Below, piece after piece: positions 24,604-33,637 of a DNA stretch of 64,000 nt. Below the pieces are notes generated by a model that was given only the letters and a program-made list of their open reading frames with translations, searched no databases and had not been told where the DNA came from. The DNA comes from Halopiger djelfimassiliensis (GTDB lineage: Archaea > Halobacteriota > Halobacteria > Halobacteriales > Natrialbaceae), in contig NZ_HG315685.1 in the NCBI RefSeq assembly GCF_000455365.1, forward strand, positions 478,794 to 542,793. The letters run 5' to 3'. Both the position numbers and the translations under genes were made by a program. Position 1 is the first letter of the stretch, and every line of letters starts with the position of its first letter.

Positions 24604-25357
24604 GGCGGATCACCTCGGCGACGGCTGCGGCCAGTCCGCCACAGAGGATGTACCAGCGGCCCGGAACGAGTGCCGCCGTGACGAGGGCGCTTCCGAGCGC
24701 GACGGCCCACGGGACGACCGTCGATCGTCCCTCCCAGAGTTCGGCCGCGAGCGCGGCGAAGACGGCGACGAGGATGAAATCGGCTCCGTACCGGGTCGGG
24801 TCGCCGACGGTTTCGCCGGCGACCGCACCGACGATCGTCGCGCCGACCCAGAAGACCCAGATCGCGATGCCGCTCCCGAGCAGAAACGCCCCTCTCCCGT
24901 TGCCGGACGTGAGCTCTCGCATCGTCAACGCCCAGTTCTCGTCGGCCATGAAATAGAGACTCACGTACGTCTGGGCCGACGAGAGGCGGCGAAACCACGG
25001 CTGTAGCGCCGCCCCCATCAGCGAGTAGCGCAGGTTGATCGCGAACGTCGTGGTGACGATCGCGGCAACGGGGAGCGGGTCCGCCCAGAGCTCGACGGCG
25101 ACGATCTGTGACGCACCGGCCAGTACAGTCGCGCTCATCAGCGTCGCCTCCGCGACGCTCAGGCCGGCCTGACTGGCCAACACGCCGAACGCGATCCCGT
25201 AGCCGGCGACGCCAAGCGCGATCGGCACGCAGGTGAGAAACCCGGCGGAAAGTCCCTCCCGATCGAACGTCACTTCCTCACGGTCCCCGCTCGAGGCCTC
25301 GGCGGCGGATGGACTGTCAGCCGTTCGGCTGCCGTCTCCGCCCGCGCCAGCCGGCAT
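24593..25357 (-). CDS. azlC: AzlC family transporter (branched-chain amino acid exporter)
   Basis: A 254-residue membrane protein with about seven spans. After an acidic, Ser-rich N-terminal tail of 40 residues come the AzlC hallmarks: GLSAGFLTCVPIALGVAGYGIAFG, MSATVLAGASQIVAVEL and TTFAINLRYSLMGAAL. With AzlD it forms an exporter of branched-chain amino acids or related compounds. ATG at 25357 is preferred; an ATG at 25441 would add 28 residues of poor composition. Confidence 0.9.
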   Translation of the reverse strand: MPAGAGGDGSRTADSPSAAEASSGDREEVTFDREGLSAGFLTCVPIALGVAGYGIAFGVLASQAGLSVAEATLMSATVLAGASQIVAVELWADPLPVAAIVTTTFAINLRYSLMGAALQPWFRRLSSAQTYVSLYFMADENWALTMRELTSGNGRGAFLLGSGIAIWVFWVGATIVGAVAGETVGDPTRYGADFILVAVFAALAAELWEGRSTVVPWAVALGSALVTAALVPGRWYILCGGLAAAVAEVIRHGE

Positions 25358-25453
25358 TTCGCGTCCGTCTCCCACGCTGCCGGCGACGCGGACGACGGAT
25401 AAAATCCTCTCGAAACCGATCGCCGGTTCCGGCGTGGTCACAGAGTGCCGACG

Positions 25454-25654
25454 TCACGCGCCGTACGCGACGAGCGTTCCGCCAACGACCGCAACCGCCA
25501 GTCCGTACAAATACCCGATCGAAACGGCGGCTCCGACCGCGAGCAACAACAGGACGACGCCCAGAAACAGGCAGGCCCACTGGGTGCCCGTCCGATCCGG
25601 GTTCCGGTCGACGAGGGCGTGAAACACCCCCTCGAGCAGCAACTCGAGCAACAT
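25454..25654 (-). CDS. Small two-span membrane protein
   Basis: A 66-residue protein: a charged N-terminus (MLLELLLEGVFHALVDRNP) and two hydrophobic segments (about 28-43 and 46-64) ending VVGGTLVAYGA. Family not recognised. It lies between azlC and the SAMP1-like gene on the same strand. Confidence 0.6.
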   Translation of the reverse strand: MLLELLLEGVFHALVDRNPDRTGTQWACLFLGVVLLLLAVGAAVSIGYLYGLAVAVVGGTLVAYGA

Positions 25655-25755
25655 CTGCGGTACAGTTCCTCCGGAGCGGTGAAAACCGTTCGGTCGCGTT
25701 TCGTCCGCGTACCCCCGGAACACTCGCTGTCGGAGCGACGCGGGTATGGGTGCCG

Positions 25756-26034
25756 TCAGCCGCCGGCGACCGGCGGGAACACCGACACCACGTCACCCTC
25801 CTCGAGTTCCGTCCCCGTCCCGTCCATGTGGACCACGTTGCGCCCGTTTTTCAACACGTTCAACTGGTCCCTGACCGCTCCCTGCTCCAGTAACTGCCCT
25901 TCGAGCCCGTCGTACTCGTCCTCGAGAGCGACGAGCACGTCGCCGACGGTCGCCTCGTCGTCGAAAACGCGCGTTCGCTCTTTCTGCCCGACCGCGTCGC
26001 GGAAGGTAGCGAAAAACCGCAACTCGATCTCCAT
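25756..26034 (-). CDS. SAMP1/MoaD-like ubiquitin-fold protein
   Basis: A 92-residue beta-grasp protein ending in Gly-Gly, the residue pair that is adenylated by the E1-like UbaA for protein conjugation (SAMP) or thiocarboxylated for molybdopterin synthesis (MoaD). FFATFRDAVGQKE at the start and VSVFPPVAGG at the end are diagnostic. In haloarchaea SAMP1 does both jobs. No moaE or ubaA is adjacent. The tungsten AOR at 12 kb would need such a pterin pathway. Confidence 0.9.
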   Translation of the reverse strand: MEIELRFFATFRDAVGQKERTRVFDDEATVGDVLVALEDEYDGLEGQLLEQGAVRDQLNVLKNGRNVVHMDGTGTELEEGDVVSVFPPVAGG

Positions 26035-26089
26035 ACGTCACGGTCGGCGCGGGACGACATAAGTCCGGCCGATCAGCAGGACGGGTGGC

Positions 26090-26440
26090 TCACGCCGGGG
26101 CGGTCGTCGGCGCGGACGTGTACGAAACCGCGTCGACGCCGGCGGCGTCCAGCGCATCGTCGATCGCGTTCGCGCCGACCTCGGCCGCCCGGTCGTCGCC
26201 GTCGGCATCGACGACGACGGTCACCGTAAACTCGATCGTGATCGTGTACGGATCGAACGGGGCCGTCGGGTGTTCGTACACGTCGGCGTCGTCGATCTCC
26301 CAGCCGTCGATCGTGCCGTCGGTCGAGAGCGACTCGAGCGTCGCCGCGAGCGATCGTCTCGCGTCGTCGCAGGCAGTCGTTTCGCTGCCACCCTGAAGCG
26401 TCACGAGCGCGGCCCCGTCCCGGGACACTGCAAACTCCAT
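26090..26440 (-). CDS. Haloarchaeal hypothetical protein
   Basis: A 116-residue acidic protein, beta-rich in the middle (YTITIEFTVTVVVDADG) with a helix (AAEVGANAIDDALDAAGVD) near the C-terminus. No signal peptide or known motif. ATG at 26440; a longer upstream reading is very Arg/Pro-rich and not credible. Function unknown. Confidence 0.6.
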   Translation of the reverse strand: MEFAVSRDGAALVTLQGGSETTACDDARRSLAATLESLSTDGTIDGWEIDDADVYEHPTAPFDPYTITIEFTVTVVVDADGDDRAAEVGANAIDDALDAAGVDAVSYTSAPTTAPA

Positions 26441-26571
26441 ACCGTGGCGTATCGACCGAACGGAGTTGAACCCTTGGGATACGTTCCCGCCCGCCGTCCC
26501 GCCACCGGTTTCCGTCCCAACCACGCGAGTGTCGGCTATCGCTTTATTCGCCTTGGGCTGGCATCTCCGGT

Positions 26572-26829
26572 ATGGTCCGTGAAAACAGGCTGACACGACG
26601 TCGCACGCTCGGAACGATCGGCGCTGCAGTATCGACGGTGGTCGTGGCCGGGTGTGGCGGCCCGGGCGAAGAGGGCAACGAAACGGAACCGGCGGGCGAG
26701 GAAGAACCCGGCGAGGAAAACGAGACGGGCCAGGAAACCGACAACGAGTCGGACGATGAACTCGAGTCCGAGGAGGGAACGGGCAACGGGCAGGATATCG
26801 AGGAGGAGGAAAACGAAACCGGAACCTGA
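26572..26829 (+). CDS. Short acidic Tat lipoprotein
   Basis: An 85-residue protein. TRRRTLGTIGAAVSTVVVAGC is a twin-arginine signal ending in a lipobox with the Cys at residue 28. The mature part is about 57 residues of Glu, Asn, Gly and Thr only (NETE and NETG motifs give N-glycosylation sequons), with no predicted fold. It is probably a lipid-anchored, possibly glycosylated surface peptide. Similar low-complexity text occurs in the two paralogues at 29-32 kb. Confidence 0.8.
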   Translation: MVRENRLTRRRTLGTIGAAVSTVVVAGCGGPGEEGNETEPAGEEEPGEENETGQETDNESDDELESEEGTGNGQDIEEEENETGT

Positions 26830-26910
26830 ACCCCCACCGATCCGTTCCGGCGCGGACTGGACTCCCCTCGAGTCGCAACCGTTACCGGCGTCCGGCCTCT
26901 CTCGAGCGGT

Positions 26911-27657
26911 ATGACCGACGACCGTGGTCTCGACCTCGAGATCGACGAGGCTGGAGGCGTCGCCCGCAACCGTGACGCGGTGGTCTCCCGCGTCAGAACC
27001 CAGGCCGGCGAAATCGCGCGGGAACTCGCGGTGCTAACAGGTGGGGACTACGGCCGTGAGACCTTCGACACCGACAGCGGAAGCTGGACGCTGGCCTACG
27101 AGGCGGGTGACGTCCAGTACCTGCGCTACGAGCCGCGGTCCGGGTCGGAGACGTACGTCGTCTCGAGCAAACAGCCCCCGGAACCCGCGGCGCTCGACGA
27201 CGCGATGGACGACTACGAGGCGTTCGTCGCGGCATACAACGAACACGTCGCCTCGTTCGAGGGGCTGTTTACCGACGTTCCCGACGAGTTTCCCGAGGTC
27301 GCGTCGACGGCAGCGCTGGCCGCCGAACGCGACCGGATCGTCGAACGGATCCGCGAGGTCGCCGACGCGATGGCGAGCGAACTCCACCGGTACGATGGGG
27401 AGTACGGCACCTACGCGACGACGGTGACCGGAACCCGGTGGGAACTGAAGTGGGACGGCGACGTCGCATCGTACCTTCGGGTCGGCGGATCCGACGGCAC
27501 GTACCTCCTCTCGCAGTACGGTCCCCCGTCCGCCCCCGACGTTCGTCGCCTCGTCGGCGATGTCGGCGCGTTCGTCGAAGCGTTCAACGAGCACGTCGAG
27601 TCCGTTGAGGCCGATCTCTCGACGGTCTCGTTCGACGAACTGCAGCCGGATCAGTGA
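26911..27657 (+). CDS. Internally duplicated haloarchaeal protein
   Basis: A 248-residue soluble acidic protein made of two copies of a domain of about 95 residues (about 22-118 and 138-236). The copies share a helix, a Trp- and Tyr-rich sheet (SWTLAYEAGDVQYLRY and RWELKWDGDVASYLRV), and the ending AAYNEHVASFEGLF / EAFNEHVESVEADL. No known family recognised. The fold may be a small ligand- or protein-binding module. It stands alone on the plus strand. Confidence 0.78.
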   Translation: MTDDRGLDLEIDEAGGVARNRDAVVSRVRTQAGEIARELAVLTGGDYGRETFDTDSGSWTLAYEAGDVQYLRYEPRSGSETYVVSSKQPPEPAALDDAMDDYEAFVAAYNEHVASFEGLFTDVPDEFPEVASTAALAAERDRIVERIREVADAMASELHRYDGEYGTYATTVTGTRWELKWDGDVASYLRVGGSDGTYLLSQYGPPSAPDVRRLVGDVGAFVEAFNEHVESVEADLSTVSFDELQPDQ

Positions 27658-27996
27658 GTCCACGTCCGGCGCGTACGGAACCCCTTCGACTGTTCACGTC
27701 GCCCTACACACCGGTTAACGGTCCCAAACGGGGCCTCGTAACGTCCCATCACCGCCACTGAACACCGCTCGGAGCCGCTTCTCGGTTCGGCCCTCGAGAG
27801 CGAACCGTTCGCGGATTCAATCGAGGGCTACCCGGTTGCAGCACGGTTCCGTTCAGTCTCCGTCCGTGTGCGGGGTTCGATCGTTCGATTGAAGCAGTCG
27901 GTCGTTACGACGCGTCCTCGAGTCCCGGCGGCGGTACTCGCGAGATGAACGCAGCCGCGACACAGTATCCGTGATGACGAAATGAATGGCCAGGAG
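27658..27996. other. Intergenic region without a recognisable gene
   Basis: About 340 bases between the duplicated-domain gene and the PadR gene (both ending here). No frame has a credible start and codon pattern, and no strong promoter, hairpin or repeat stands out apart from the short palindrome-like gttcgatcgttcgatt. Confidence 0.5.
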
Positions 27997-28272
27997 CTAG
28001 ACGTCGACGTACTGGTCGACCCACTCCTGACGGCGTTGCAGCACGCGTCGGCCTTTCGGTGTCAGCGCGTAGTAGTTCGTCCGCCGGTCGAGTTGCCCCT
28101 TTTCGACGAGTTCCTTCTCGACGAGGGTGTCGAGGTTCGGGTACAGCCGGCCGTGGGTGACCGGCTGGTCGATGTAGCGGTTGATATCGTCGAGGATCTC
28201 CTGTCCTGACGGCCGGTCTTTGCCTGCGATCACGTACAGTAAGTCACGCTGGAATCCTGTGAGCTGATCCAT
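27997..28272 (-). CDS. PadR family transcriptional regulator
   Basis: A 91-residue winged-HTH protein: DLLYVIAGKDRPSGQEILDDI, then VTHGRLYPNLDTLVEKELVEK with the PadR GRLYPxLxxLxxxGL pattern, and the wing RRTNYYALTPKGRRVL. It is a minimal PadR without the long C-terminal dimer helix, a common haloarchaeal form. It is divergent from the Nudix gene. Ligand and target are unknown. Confidence 0.92.
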   Translation of the reverse strand: MDQLTGFQRDLLYVIAGKDRPSGQEILDDINRYIDQPVTHGRLYPNLDTLVEKELVEKGQLDRRTNYYALTPKGRRVLQRRQEWVDQYVDV

Positions 28273-28448
28273 GGATCACCCTCTGAGTACCGACGTTCAC
28301 CGATTCGTGGCTTTGTTATAGAGCAGGTACGTCGTCGCACCGCTCGAGAACGGACCGCGTAGGAACGGACCGGACCACCGACGCCGACTGACCGACTCGC
28401 GTCGGCCATGACGGGGTGCTTTTGATGCTCACCGCCAAACCAGGCCGT

Positions 28449-29006
28449 ATGCCAACTGATCCACTCGCCTGGGAAACGCTGGATCGGCGGACCGCCTACA
28501 CGTGCCCCGGCTTCGATATCGTTAACGAATCCGTTCGCCTCCCCGACGGGACCGAAACCGAGTTCGATTACCTCTCGGAGCCGGCGAGCGTCTGTCTCCT
28601 CCCGTTTACCCCCGACGGCGAGGTCGTCTGTATCGAGGAGTGGCGACAGGCAGTCTCCCGCGTCAACCGCGGCCTCCCCGTCGGCGGCACCGAACCGGAC
28701 GACGAGGACCTCGAGTCCGCCGCTCGGCGCGAACTCACCGAAGAGACCGGCTACGAAGCCGACGACCTCGAGCCGCTGGTGACCGTCGAACCGGCAAACG
28801 GGATCGCCGACGCGGTGTTGCACTTTTTCGTCGCTACCGGCTGTCGTCCGACCGCCGAACAACGACTCGATCACAACGAGAGCATCCGGGTGATGACGAT
28901 GGGTTTCGAGGAACTGCTCGATGCGGTCGGGGCGGGTGAGATCCGCGATGGACGGACGGTACTGGCTCTGTCGTACTACCAGTTGTTCGGCGACCGGGAA
29001 CGGTAA
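28449..29006 (+). CDS. Nudix hydrolase (ADP-ribose pyrophosphatase-like)
   Basis: A 185-residue hydrolase of nucleoside diphosphates linked to another moiety. The full Nudix box is present at about residues 80-102: G-x5-E-x7-RELTEETGY. The preceding SRVNRGLPVGGTEP and the following DDLEPL match NudF/ADP-ribose pyrophosphatase-like members. ATG at 28449 (MPTDPLAWE). Substrate inferred only from family resemblance. Confidence 0.9.
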   Translation: MPTDPLAWETLDRRTAYTCPGFDIVNESVRLPDGTETEFDYLSEPASVCLLPFTPDGEVVCIEEWRQAVSRVNRGLPVGGTEPDDEDLESAARRELTEETGYEADDLEPLVTVEPANGIADAVLHFFVATGCRPTAEQRLDHNESIRVMTMGFEELLDAVGAGEIRDGRTVLALSYYQLFGDRER

Positions 29007-29085
29007 CGCGGCCGCTCGAGCCGTCTACTGGGGTGACATCGAAAAAACGGCGGTGAACGACGGGGTCCCGGCGCGGTCGTGCCGA

Positions 29086-30258
29086 TCAGCGAAGCGCTGC
29101 AAGCGACTGCTGCTCGTCCTCTGTGGCCGTTTCGTTGTCCGCTTCGGTTTCGTTGTCCGCTTCGGTCTCGTTCCCGTCCATCGTCGTCTCCTCGAGTTCC
29201 TGTGCGTCGCCGAGGGTCACGGTCTCGGCGGTCGAGTCACCGATCGTGATCACGGACGCGGAGGCCTGCGAGACGGTTTCGCCGGCGGTTTCGTTGTCCT
29301 CCATGTCGGTTTCGTTGTTCTCGGCAGTCTCGTTGTCCGCCATGTCGGTTTCGTTGTCTTCGGCGGTCTCGTTGTCTCCGGCTTCGCCGCCGTCCGCTTC
29401 CTCGAGCGTCTGGATGGTCATCGATTGCATCGAGATCTCGTCGACGTCGAACTGCTCGATCGTGAGCTCCTCGATCTCTTCGCTCACGGTCTCTTCGGTC
29501 TCGTTAGCAGCGCCGTCGTCTTCGGCGGTTTCGTTTTCGCCTTCCGTGTCACCCTCGTCACCGCCGCCGAAGATACCTTCGAAGAAGTCACCGATCTGGT
29601 CGAGGACGCCCTGATCTTCCTCGACGGTCAGGTCGTCGATCGTCATCTGCTCGACGTCCATCGTCTCGATGGTGAGGTTCTGGACGGTGAGTTCGTCGGC
29701 GTCCTCGGCGATCAGATCCTGCCCGGCGTCGGTCTCGTTGTCCTCCATCTCAGTCTCGTTGTCCTCCATCTCGGTCTCGTTGTCCTCCATCTCGGTCTCG
29801 TTGTCCTCCATCTCGGTCTCGTTATCTTCCATCTCCTCACCGTCGAGTTCGAGGTCCTCCATCGTGACGTCCTCGAGTTCGAGCGATTCGATCTCGATAT
29901 TGGAGATGTTCACGTCTTCAGCCGTCTGATTTTCGCCGTCGGTGGTCTCGTTGTCCTCGGTCTCGTTGTCCTCGGTCTCGTTGTCCTCGGTCTCGTTCTC
30001 TTGGCCCTCGTCGAGTTGCTCGGTGAGTTGCTGGGTATCGCCCTCGAGTTGGCCGATGTTCAGCTCCTCGATGGTGGCGTTCTCGATGGTGGCGTTCTCG
30101 AGCTCGAGCGTCCCCACCTGGATGTTTTCGAGTGTTGCGCTCACGTCTCCGGTGCCGTCGTTCGTGCCCGTGGTTGCTCCGGCGAGGGCGGGACCCCCCG
30201 ACAGCGCAACCAGCAGTGCGACGAAGACGACTCCGAATTGCTGTGGTCGTGTAACCAT
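29086..30258 (-). CDS. Secreted acidic NET-repeat surface protein A
   Basis: A 390-residue secreted protein. A Sec-type signal (FVALLVALSGGPALA) is cleaved near residue 27. The mature protein alternates beta-type repeats (TLELENATIENATIEELNI, LTIETMDVEQMTIDDLTV) with runs of EDNETEM. It contains about 24 N-x-S/T sequons, mostly NET, so it could be densely N-glycosylated. A Gly-rich turn (IFGGGDEG) lies in the middle. There is no C-terminal anchor. A paralogue follows upstream at 30510-31859, and the first 25 residues of both are nearly identical. Function unknown. Confidence 0.85.
   Translation of the reverse strand: MVTRPQQFGVVFVALLVALSGGPALAGATTGTNDGTGDVSATLENIQVGTLELENATIENATIEELNIGQLEGDTQQLTEQLDEGQENETEDNETEDNETEDNETTDGENQTAEDVNISNIEIESLELEDVTMEDLELDGEEMEDNETEMEDNETEMEDNETEMEDNETEMEDNETDAGQDLIAEDADELTVQNLTIETMDVEQMTIDDLTVEEDQGVLDQIGDFFEGIFGGGDEGDTEGENETAEDDGAANETEETVSEEIEELTIEQFDVDEISMQSMTIQTLEEADGGEAGDNETAEDNETDMADNETAENNETDMEDNETAGETVSQASASVITIGDSTAETVTLGDAQELEETTMDGNETEADNETEADNETATEDEQQSLAALR
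29730..29834 (-). repeat. Coding tandem repeat, five copies of 21 bp
   Basis: Five near-perfect copies of a 21-base unit encode MEDNETE on the minus strand. A second tandem array (four 15-base copies encoding EDNET) is at 29943-30002. Copy number could change by slippage without breaking the frame. Confidence 0.8.
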
Positions 30259-30300
30259 ACGCGCTGGGCTACAGCCGTTTCCTCGCTAAAACGAGGCGAC

Positions 30301-30326
30301 TGTTACAGTATTGTCGCGGTGAAACC
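30301..30326. promoter_or_regulatory. Degenerate inverted repeat upstream of surface protein A
   Basis: TGTTACAGTA and CGGTGAAACC around ttgtcg is a decayed copy of the perfect inverted repeat found at the same distance before the paralogue. It lies 43-68 bases upstream of the start, just beyond the TATA-like cgttttag on the minus strand. Confidence 0.5.
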
Positions 30327-30509
30327 CGCTGTTGGCGTCCGTTCCATGCGCTTTAATCGCCGGTTCATCCGCCGATCGGTGCATCGCTTTCCGCGCGTGT
30401 CGCTTCGCACGCCGGATCCGAACCGTCGTTCTAGTCGGCCTCGGGTGGTCGAGAAAAAGTGGATCGGGTGGCGTTCGTCCGGGTGCGGCGATAGCGGCGT
30501 TCGTGCCGA

Positions 30510-31859
30510 TCAGCGCTTGGCGATCGAGGGCTGGTCCGCTTCGTCGGTGAGGTTGTCGTCCATCTCGCCGTCCTCGATGACCTCCGTTTCGTCTTCGTCG
30601 GTGAGGTTGTCGTCCATCTCGTCGTCAGTCGTTTCGTTCATTTCGGTGGCCGCAGTGTCGCCGACGCCTTCGAGGTCGGAAGCGTCGCCGAGCGTCAGCG
30701 TCTCTCCCATCGCGTCCTCGATCATGATCGTCGACGCGGAGACGTGGGAGATCGTGTGCCCGTCAGTGTCGTCCTCGGTATCGAGACCGTTCTCGTCGTC
30801 AGTGACGTTGTCATCCATCTCGTCTTCGACGGTGACGTTGTCATCCATCTCGTCGTCCTCGCCAACGACGGTGACGTTGTCCTCGTCGTCCTCCATCTCG
30901 TCCTCGCCGACGGTGTCGGCAGCGTCGTCGGCTTCTTCGACTGATTCGACCGTCATCGACTCGATACTGATCTCCTCGACGTCGAACTGCTCGATCGTGA
31001 GCTCCTCGAGTTCCTCCGCCTGTGCGGCGGTGTCCATCTCGTCGTCCTCGGTGACCTCCGTTTCGTCTTCGTCGGTGACGTTGTCCATCTCGTCGTCCTC
31101 GCCAACGACGGTGACGTTGTCCTCTTCGTCTTCCATCCCGTCGTCGGTGAGGTTGTCGTCCATGGTTTCGGCGGTGTCCGTCCCGACGCTCAGATCGTCG
31201 ATCGTCAGCCGCTCGACGTCCATCGTCTCGATAGTGAGTTCCTGGACCGTCAGTTCATCAGCGTCTTCACTGATCAACTCTCCGTCCATTCCGTCGTCGG
31301 AGACGTTGTCGCCCATCTCGTCGTCCTCGGCGAGCTCGTCTCCAGTCTCGTCCTCAGTGAGGGTGTCGTCGTCTTCCATCTCGTCCTCAGCGAGGGTGTC
31401 GTCGTCTTCCATCTCGTCGTCCTCGGTGAGGTTGTCACCCATCCCGTTGCCGTCGTGTTCGATGTCCTCGATCGAGACGCCCTCGAGTTCGAGCGACTCG
31501 ATCTGGATGTCGGAGATGGTGACCTCCTCGGTCATGTTGTCTCCGACGCCGTCGTCAGTCGTCTCGGTTTCCTCCTCTTCAGTAGTCGCGTTGTCCGCGG
31601 TGTCGGTCGCCCCCTCGAGTTCGTCCTGGAGTTCCTGTACGTCCGCGTCGAACTGTTCGACGTTCAGCTCTTCGATCGTCGCGTTCTCGACGGTGACGTT
31701 CTCGAGCTCGAGCGTCTCGACCTGTACGTTTTCCAGCGTTGCGCCCATGTCTCCGGCGTCGTTCGCAGCGGTAGTCGCGCCAGCGAGGGCAGGACCCCCC
31801 GAGAGCGCAACCAGCAGTGCGACGAAGACGACGCCGAGTGTGTGCGGTCGTGAAACCAT
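30510..31859 (-). CDS. Secreted acidic sequon-rich surface protein B
   Basis: A 449-residue paralogue of the adjacent protein A. The signal peptide (FVALLVALSGGPALAGATT) and the beta repeats (VETLELENVTVENATIEELN; LTIETMDVERLTIDDLSV) are shared. The low-complexity parts differ: EMEDDDT, DDNLTDED, EDNVTVV, with about 15 sequons (NVT, NLT, NAT, NMT, NVS, NET). Asp and Glu make up a very large share. No anchor motif. Both copies are transcribed leftward with related upstream regions, so they arose by tandem duplication of gene plus promoter. Confidence 0.85.
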   Translation of the reverse strand: MVSRPHTLGVVFVALLVALSGGPALAGATTAANDAGDMGATLENVQVETLELENVTVENATIEELNVEQFDADVQELQDELEGATDTADNATTEEEETETTDDGVGDNMTEEVTISDIQIESLELEGVSIEDIEHDGNGMGDNLTEDDEMEDDDTLAEDEMEDDDTLTEDETGDELAEDDEMGDNVSDDGMDGELISEDADELTVQELTIETMDVERLTIDDLSVGTDTAETMDDNLTDDGMEDEEDNVTVVGEDDEMDNVTDEDETEVTEDDEMDTAAQAEELEELTIEQFDVEEISIESMTVESVEEADDAADTVGEDEMEDDEDNVTVVGEDDEMDDNVTVEDEMDDNVTDDENGLDTEDDTDGHTISHVSASTIMIEDAMGETLTLGDASDLEGVGDTAATEMNETTDDEMDDNLTDEDETEVIEDGEMDDNLTDEADQPSIAKR

Positions 31860-31901
31860 GCGGGCTGAGCTACAGCTATCGACCGGCTAAAACGAGGTGA
31901 C

Positions 31902-31927
31902 TGTTTCAGCGTTATCTCGCTGAAACA
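31902..31927. promoter_or_regulatory. Perfect 10-bp inverted repeat upstream of surface protein B
   Basis: TGTTTCAGCG and CGCTGAAACA flank ttatct. It is 43-68 bases upstream of the ATG at 31859, and a TATA-like cgttttagcc (minus strand, about 31886-31895) lies between it and the gene. Position fits a regulator site adjoining BRE/TATA. A decayed version lies before the paralogue. Confidence 0.62.
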
Positions 31928-32111
31928 CACCGTTAGAACCGTGCAAGGGTGCCTAATCCGTCGTTCACGCTGTCGAATCCCGTGACCGTCACCGGTCTCG
32001 AAACGCCGGGGTGTCGATCGATTTGCATCGGCGTTGTGCTTGCGATCGCCCCGCCGTATCTCGTTGTCGGAGAACGGAACGCTTACCGCTGCGGTCGTCA
32101 ACACACGGTCG

Positions 32112-33587
32112 ATGCGCGAGTGCTTCGAACTCCGGGATACCGACGCCGGCGGGCGGATCGGACGGCTCACCGTACCGCGTGCCGACGTTACCGTCGAGAC
32201 GCCGGCGCTGCTGCCGGTGATTAACCCCAATTTGGATACGATCAGCCCCCGCCGGCTCGCCGACGAGTTCGGTGCCGAAATCCTCATCACGAACTCCTAT
32301 ATCATCCACGGCACCGACGACGTCCGCGAGCGGGCCCTCGAGGAGGGGCTCCACGAGATGCTCGATTTCCCGGGGGCGATCATGACCGACTCCGGCTCGT
32401 TTCAGCTCTCCGAGTACGGCGAGATCGACGTGACGACCGAGGAGATCCTCGAGTTCCAGCACGCCATCGGTTCGGACATCGGTACGCCGGTGGACATCCC
32501 GACGCCGCCGGACGTCAGCCGCGAGCGCGCTGCGGACGACCTCGAGACCACACAGGAACGCCTCGAAACCGCCGAGACCGTCGATACGGGCGAGATGCTC
32601 GTCACCGCGCCCGTCCAGGGGTCGACCTACCCGGACCTGCGCGAGGCGGCCGGCCGGCACGCCGACGAGACCGATCTCGACGTCTTCCCCGTCGGCGCGG
32701 TCGTCCCGCTGATGAACGACTACCGGTACGACGACATGGTCGACGTCGTCGCCGCCGCAAAGCGCGGGCTGGGTGCCGACGCGCCGGTCCACCTCTTCGG
32801 TGCCGGCCATCCGATGATGTTCGCACTCGGGGTCGCGATGGGCTGTGACCTGTTCGATTCGGCAGCCTACGCGCTGTACGCCCGCGACGATCGCTATCTG
32901 ACGGTTCGGGGAACACACCAGCTCGAGGATCTGGACTACCTGCCCTGTTCGTGTCCCGTCTGTACCGAGCATTCGCCCGACGAGCTTCGCGCGCTCCCCG
33001 AGAAACCGCGCGAAACGGAGCTTGCGGCGCACAATCTGCACGTTACCTTCGAGGAGATCCATCGGATCAAACAGGCGATCCGCGCGGGGAACCTCCTCGA
33101 ACTCGTCGAACAGCGCGCTCGCTCCCATCCGACGATGCTCGATGGGTACCGGACGCTGCTCGATCACGCCGCCCAGCTCGAGCGCTCCGACCCCGTCTCG
33201 AAGGGAGCCTTCTTCTATACGTCCCACGAGAGCGCACGACGGCCGGAAGTCCGTCGCCACCACAGCCGTCTCGAGCGGCTCTCGGTGCCGAACTCGCTAT
33301 TTTTGACCGAAGGCCAGCCGGCTCGCGGCGACGAGTTCGACGAGTCGTGGCGGGTCGAACCGCCGTTCGGCCCGTTTCCGCGAGCGCTTTCGAAGAGCTA
33401 CCCGCTTACGGCCGAAGTCCCCGACCGGGTCGACCGGGCGGCACTCGAGGCCGCCGCCGACGGCATCACCCGTCTCGCCGAGGCGAATCCGGACGCCGAA
33501 ATCACGCTGGGACACCGCGGATGGCCGGATGGCGCGCTCGACCGGCTTCCGCCAAGCGTCGAACTGATCGATCTCAACAGTGACTAG
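32112..33587 (+). CDS. tgtA: TgtA, archaeal tRNA-guanine(15) transglycosylase
   Basis: Exchanges G15 of tRNA for preQ0, the first tRNA-bound step to archaeosine. A 491-residue catalytic protein. The catalytic Asp lies in [15 protein letters not shown], and the zinc site is [14 protein letters not shown] (about 277-290). The PUA domain present in some TgtA proteins is short or absent here; the C-terminus ends in DLNSD. ATG at 32112 gives the usual MRECFELRD. It diverges from surface protein B. arcS lies 1.6 kb downstream. Confidence 0.95.
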   Translation: MRECFELRDTDAGGRIGRLTVPRADVTVETPALLPVINPNLDTISPRRLADEFGAEILITNSYIIHGTDDVRERALEEGLHEMLDFPGAIMTDSGSFQLSEYGEIDVTTEEILEFQHAIGSDIGTPVDIPTPPDVSRERAADDLETTQERLETAETVDTGEMLVTAPVQGSTYPDLREAAGRHADETDLDVFPVGAVVPLMNDYRYDDMVDVVAAAKRGLGADAPVHLFGAGHPMMFALGVAMGCDLFDSAAYALYARDDRYLTVRGTHQLEDLDYLPCSCPVCTEHSPDELRALPEKPRETELAAHNLHVTFEEIHRIKQAIRAGNLLELVEQRARSHPTMLDGYRTLLDHAAQLERSDPVSKGAFFYTSHESARRPEVRRHHSRLERLSVPNSLFLTEGQPARGDEFDESWRVEPPFGPFPRALSKSYPLTAEVPDRVDRAALEAAADGITRLAEANPDAEITLGHRGWPDGALDRLPPSVELIDLNSD

Positions 33588-33637
33588 GCTCTCACGAAAA
33601 ACAGCAACAACCGGTCGCGTCGTGAGCGGTATCCGTT

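Noticed and set aside
29730-30002. Short regular repeats that look like a CRISPR array
   Set aside because: The 21-bp and 15-bp units are tandem with no spacers and encode NET repeats in frame with a secreted protein.
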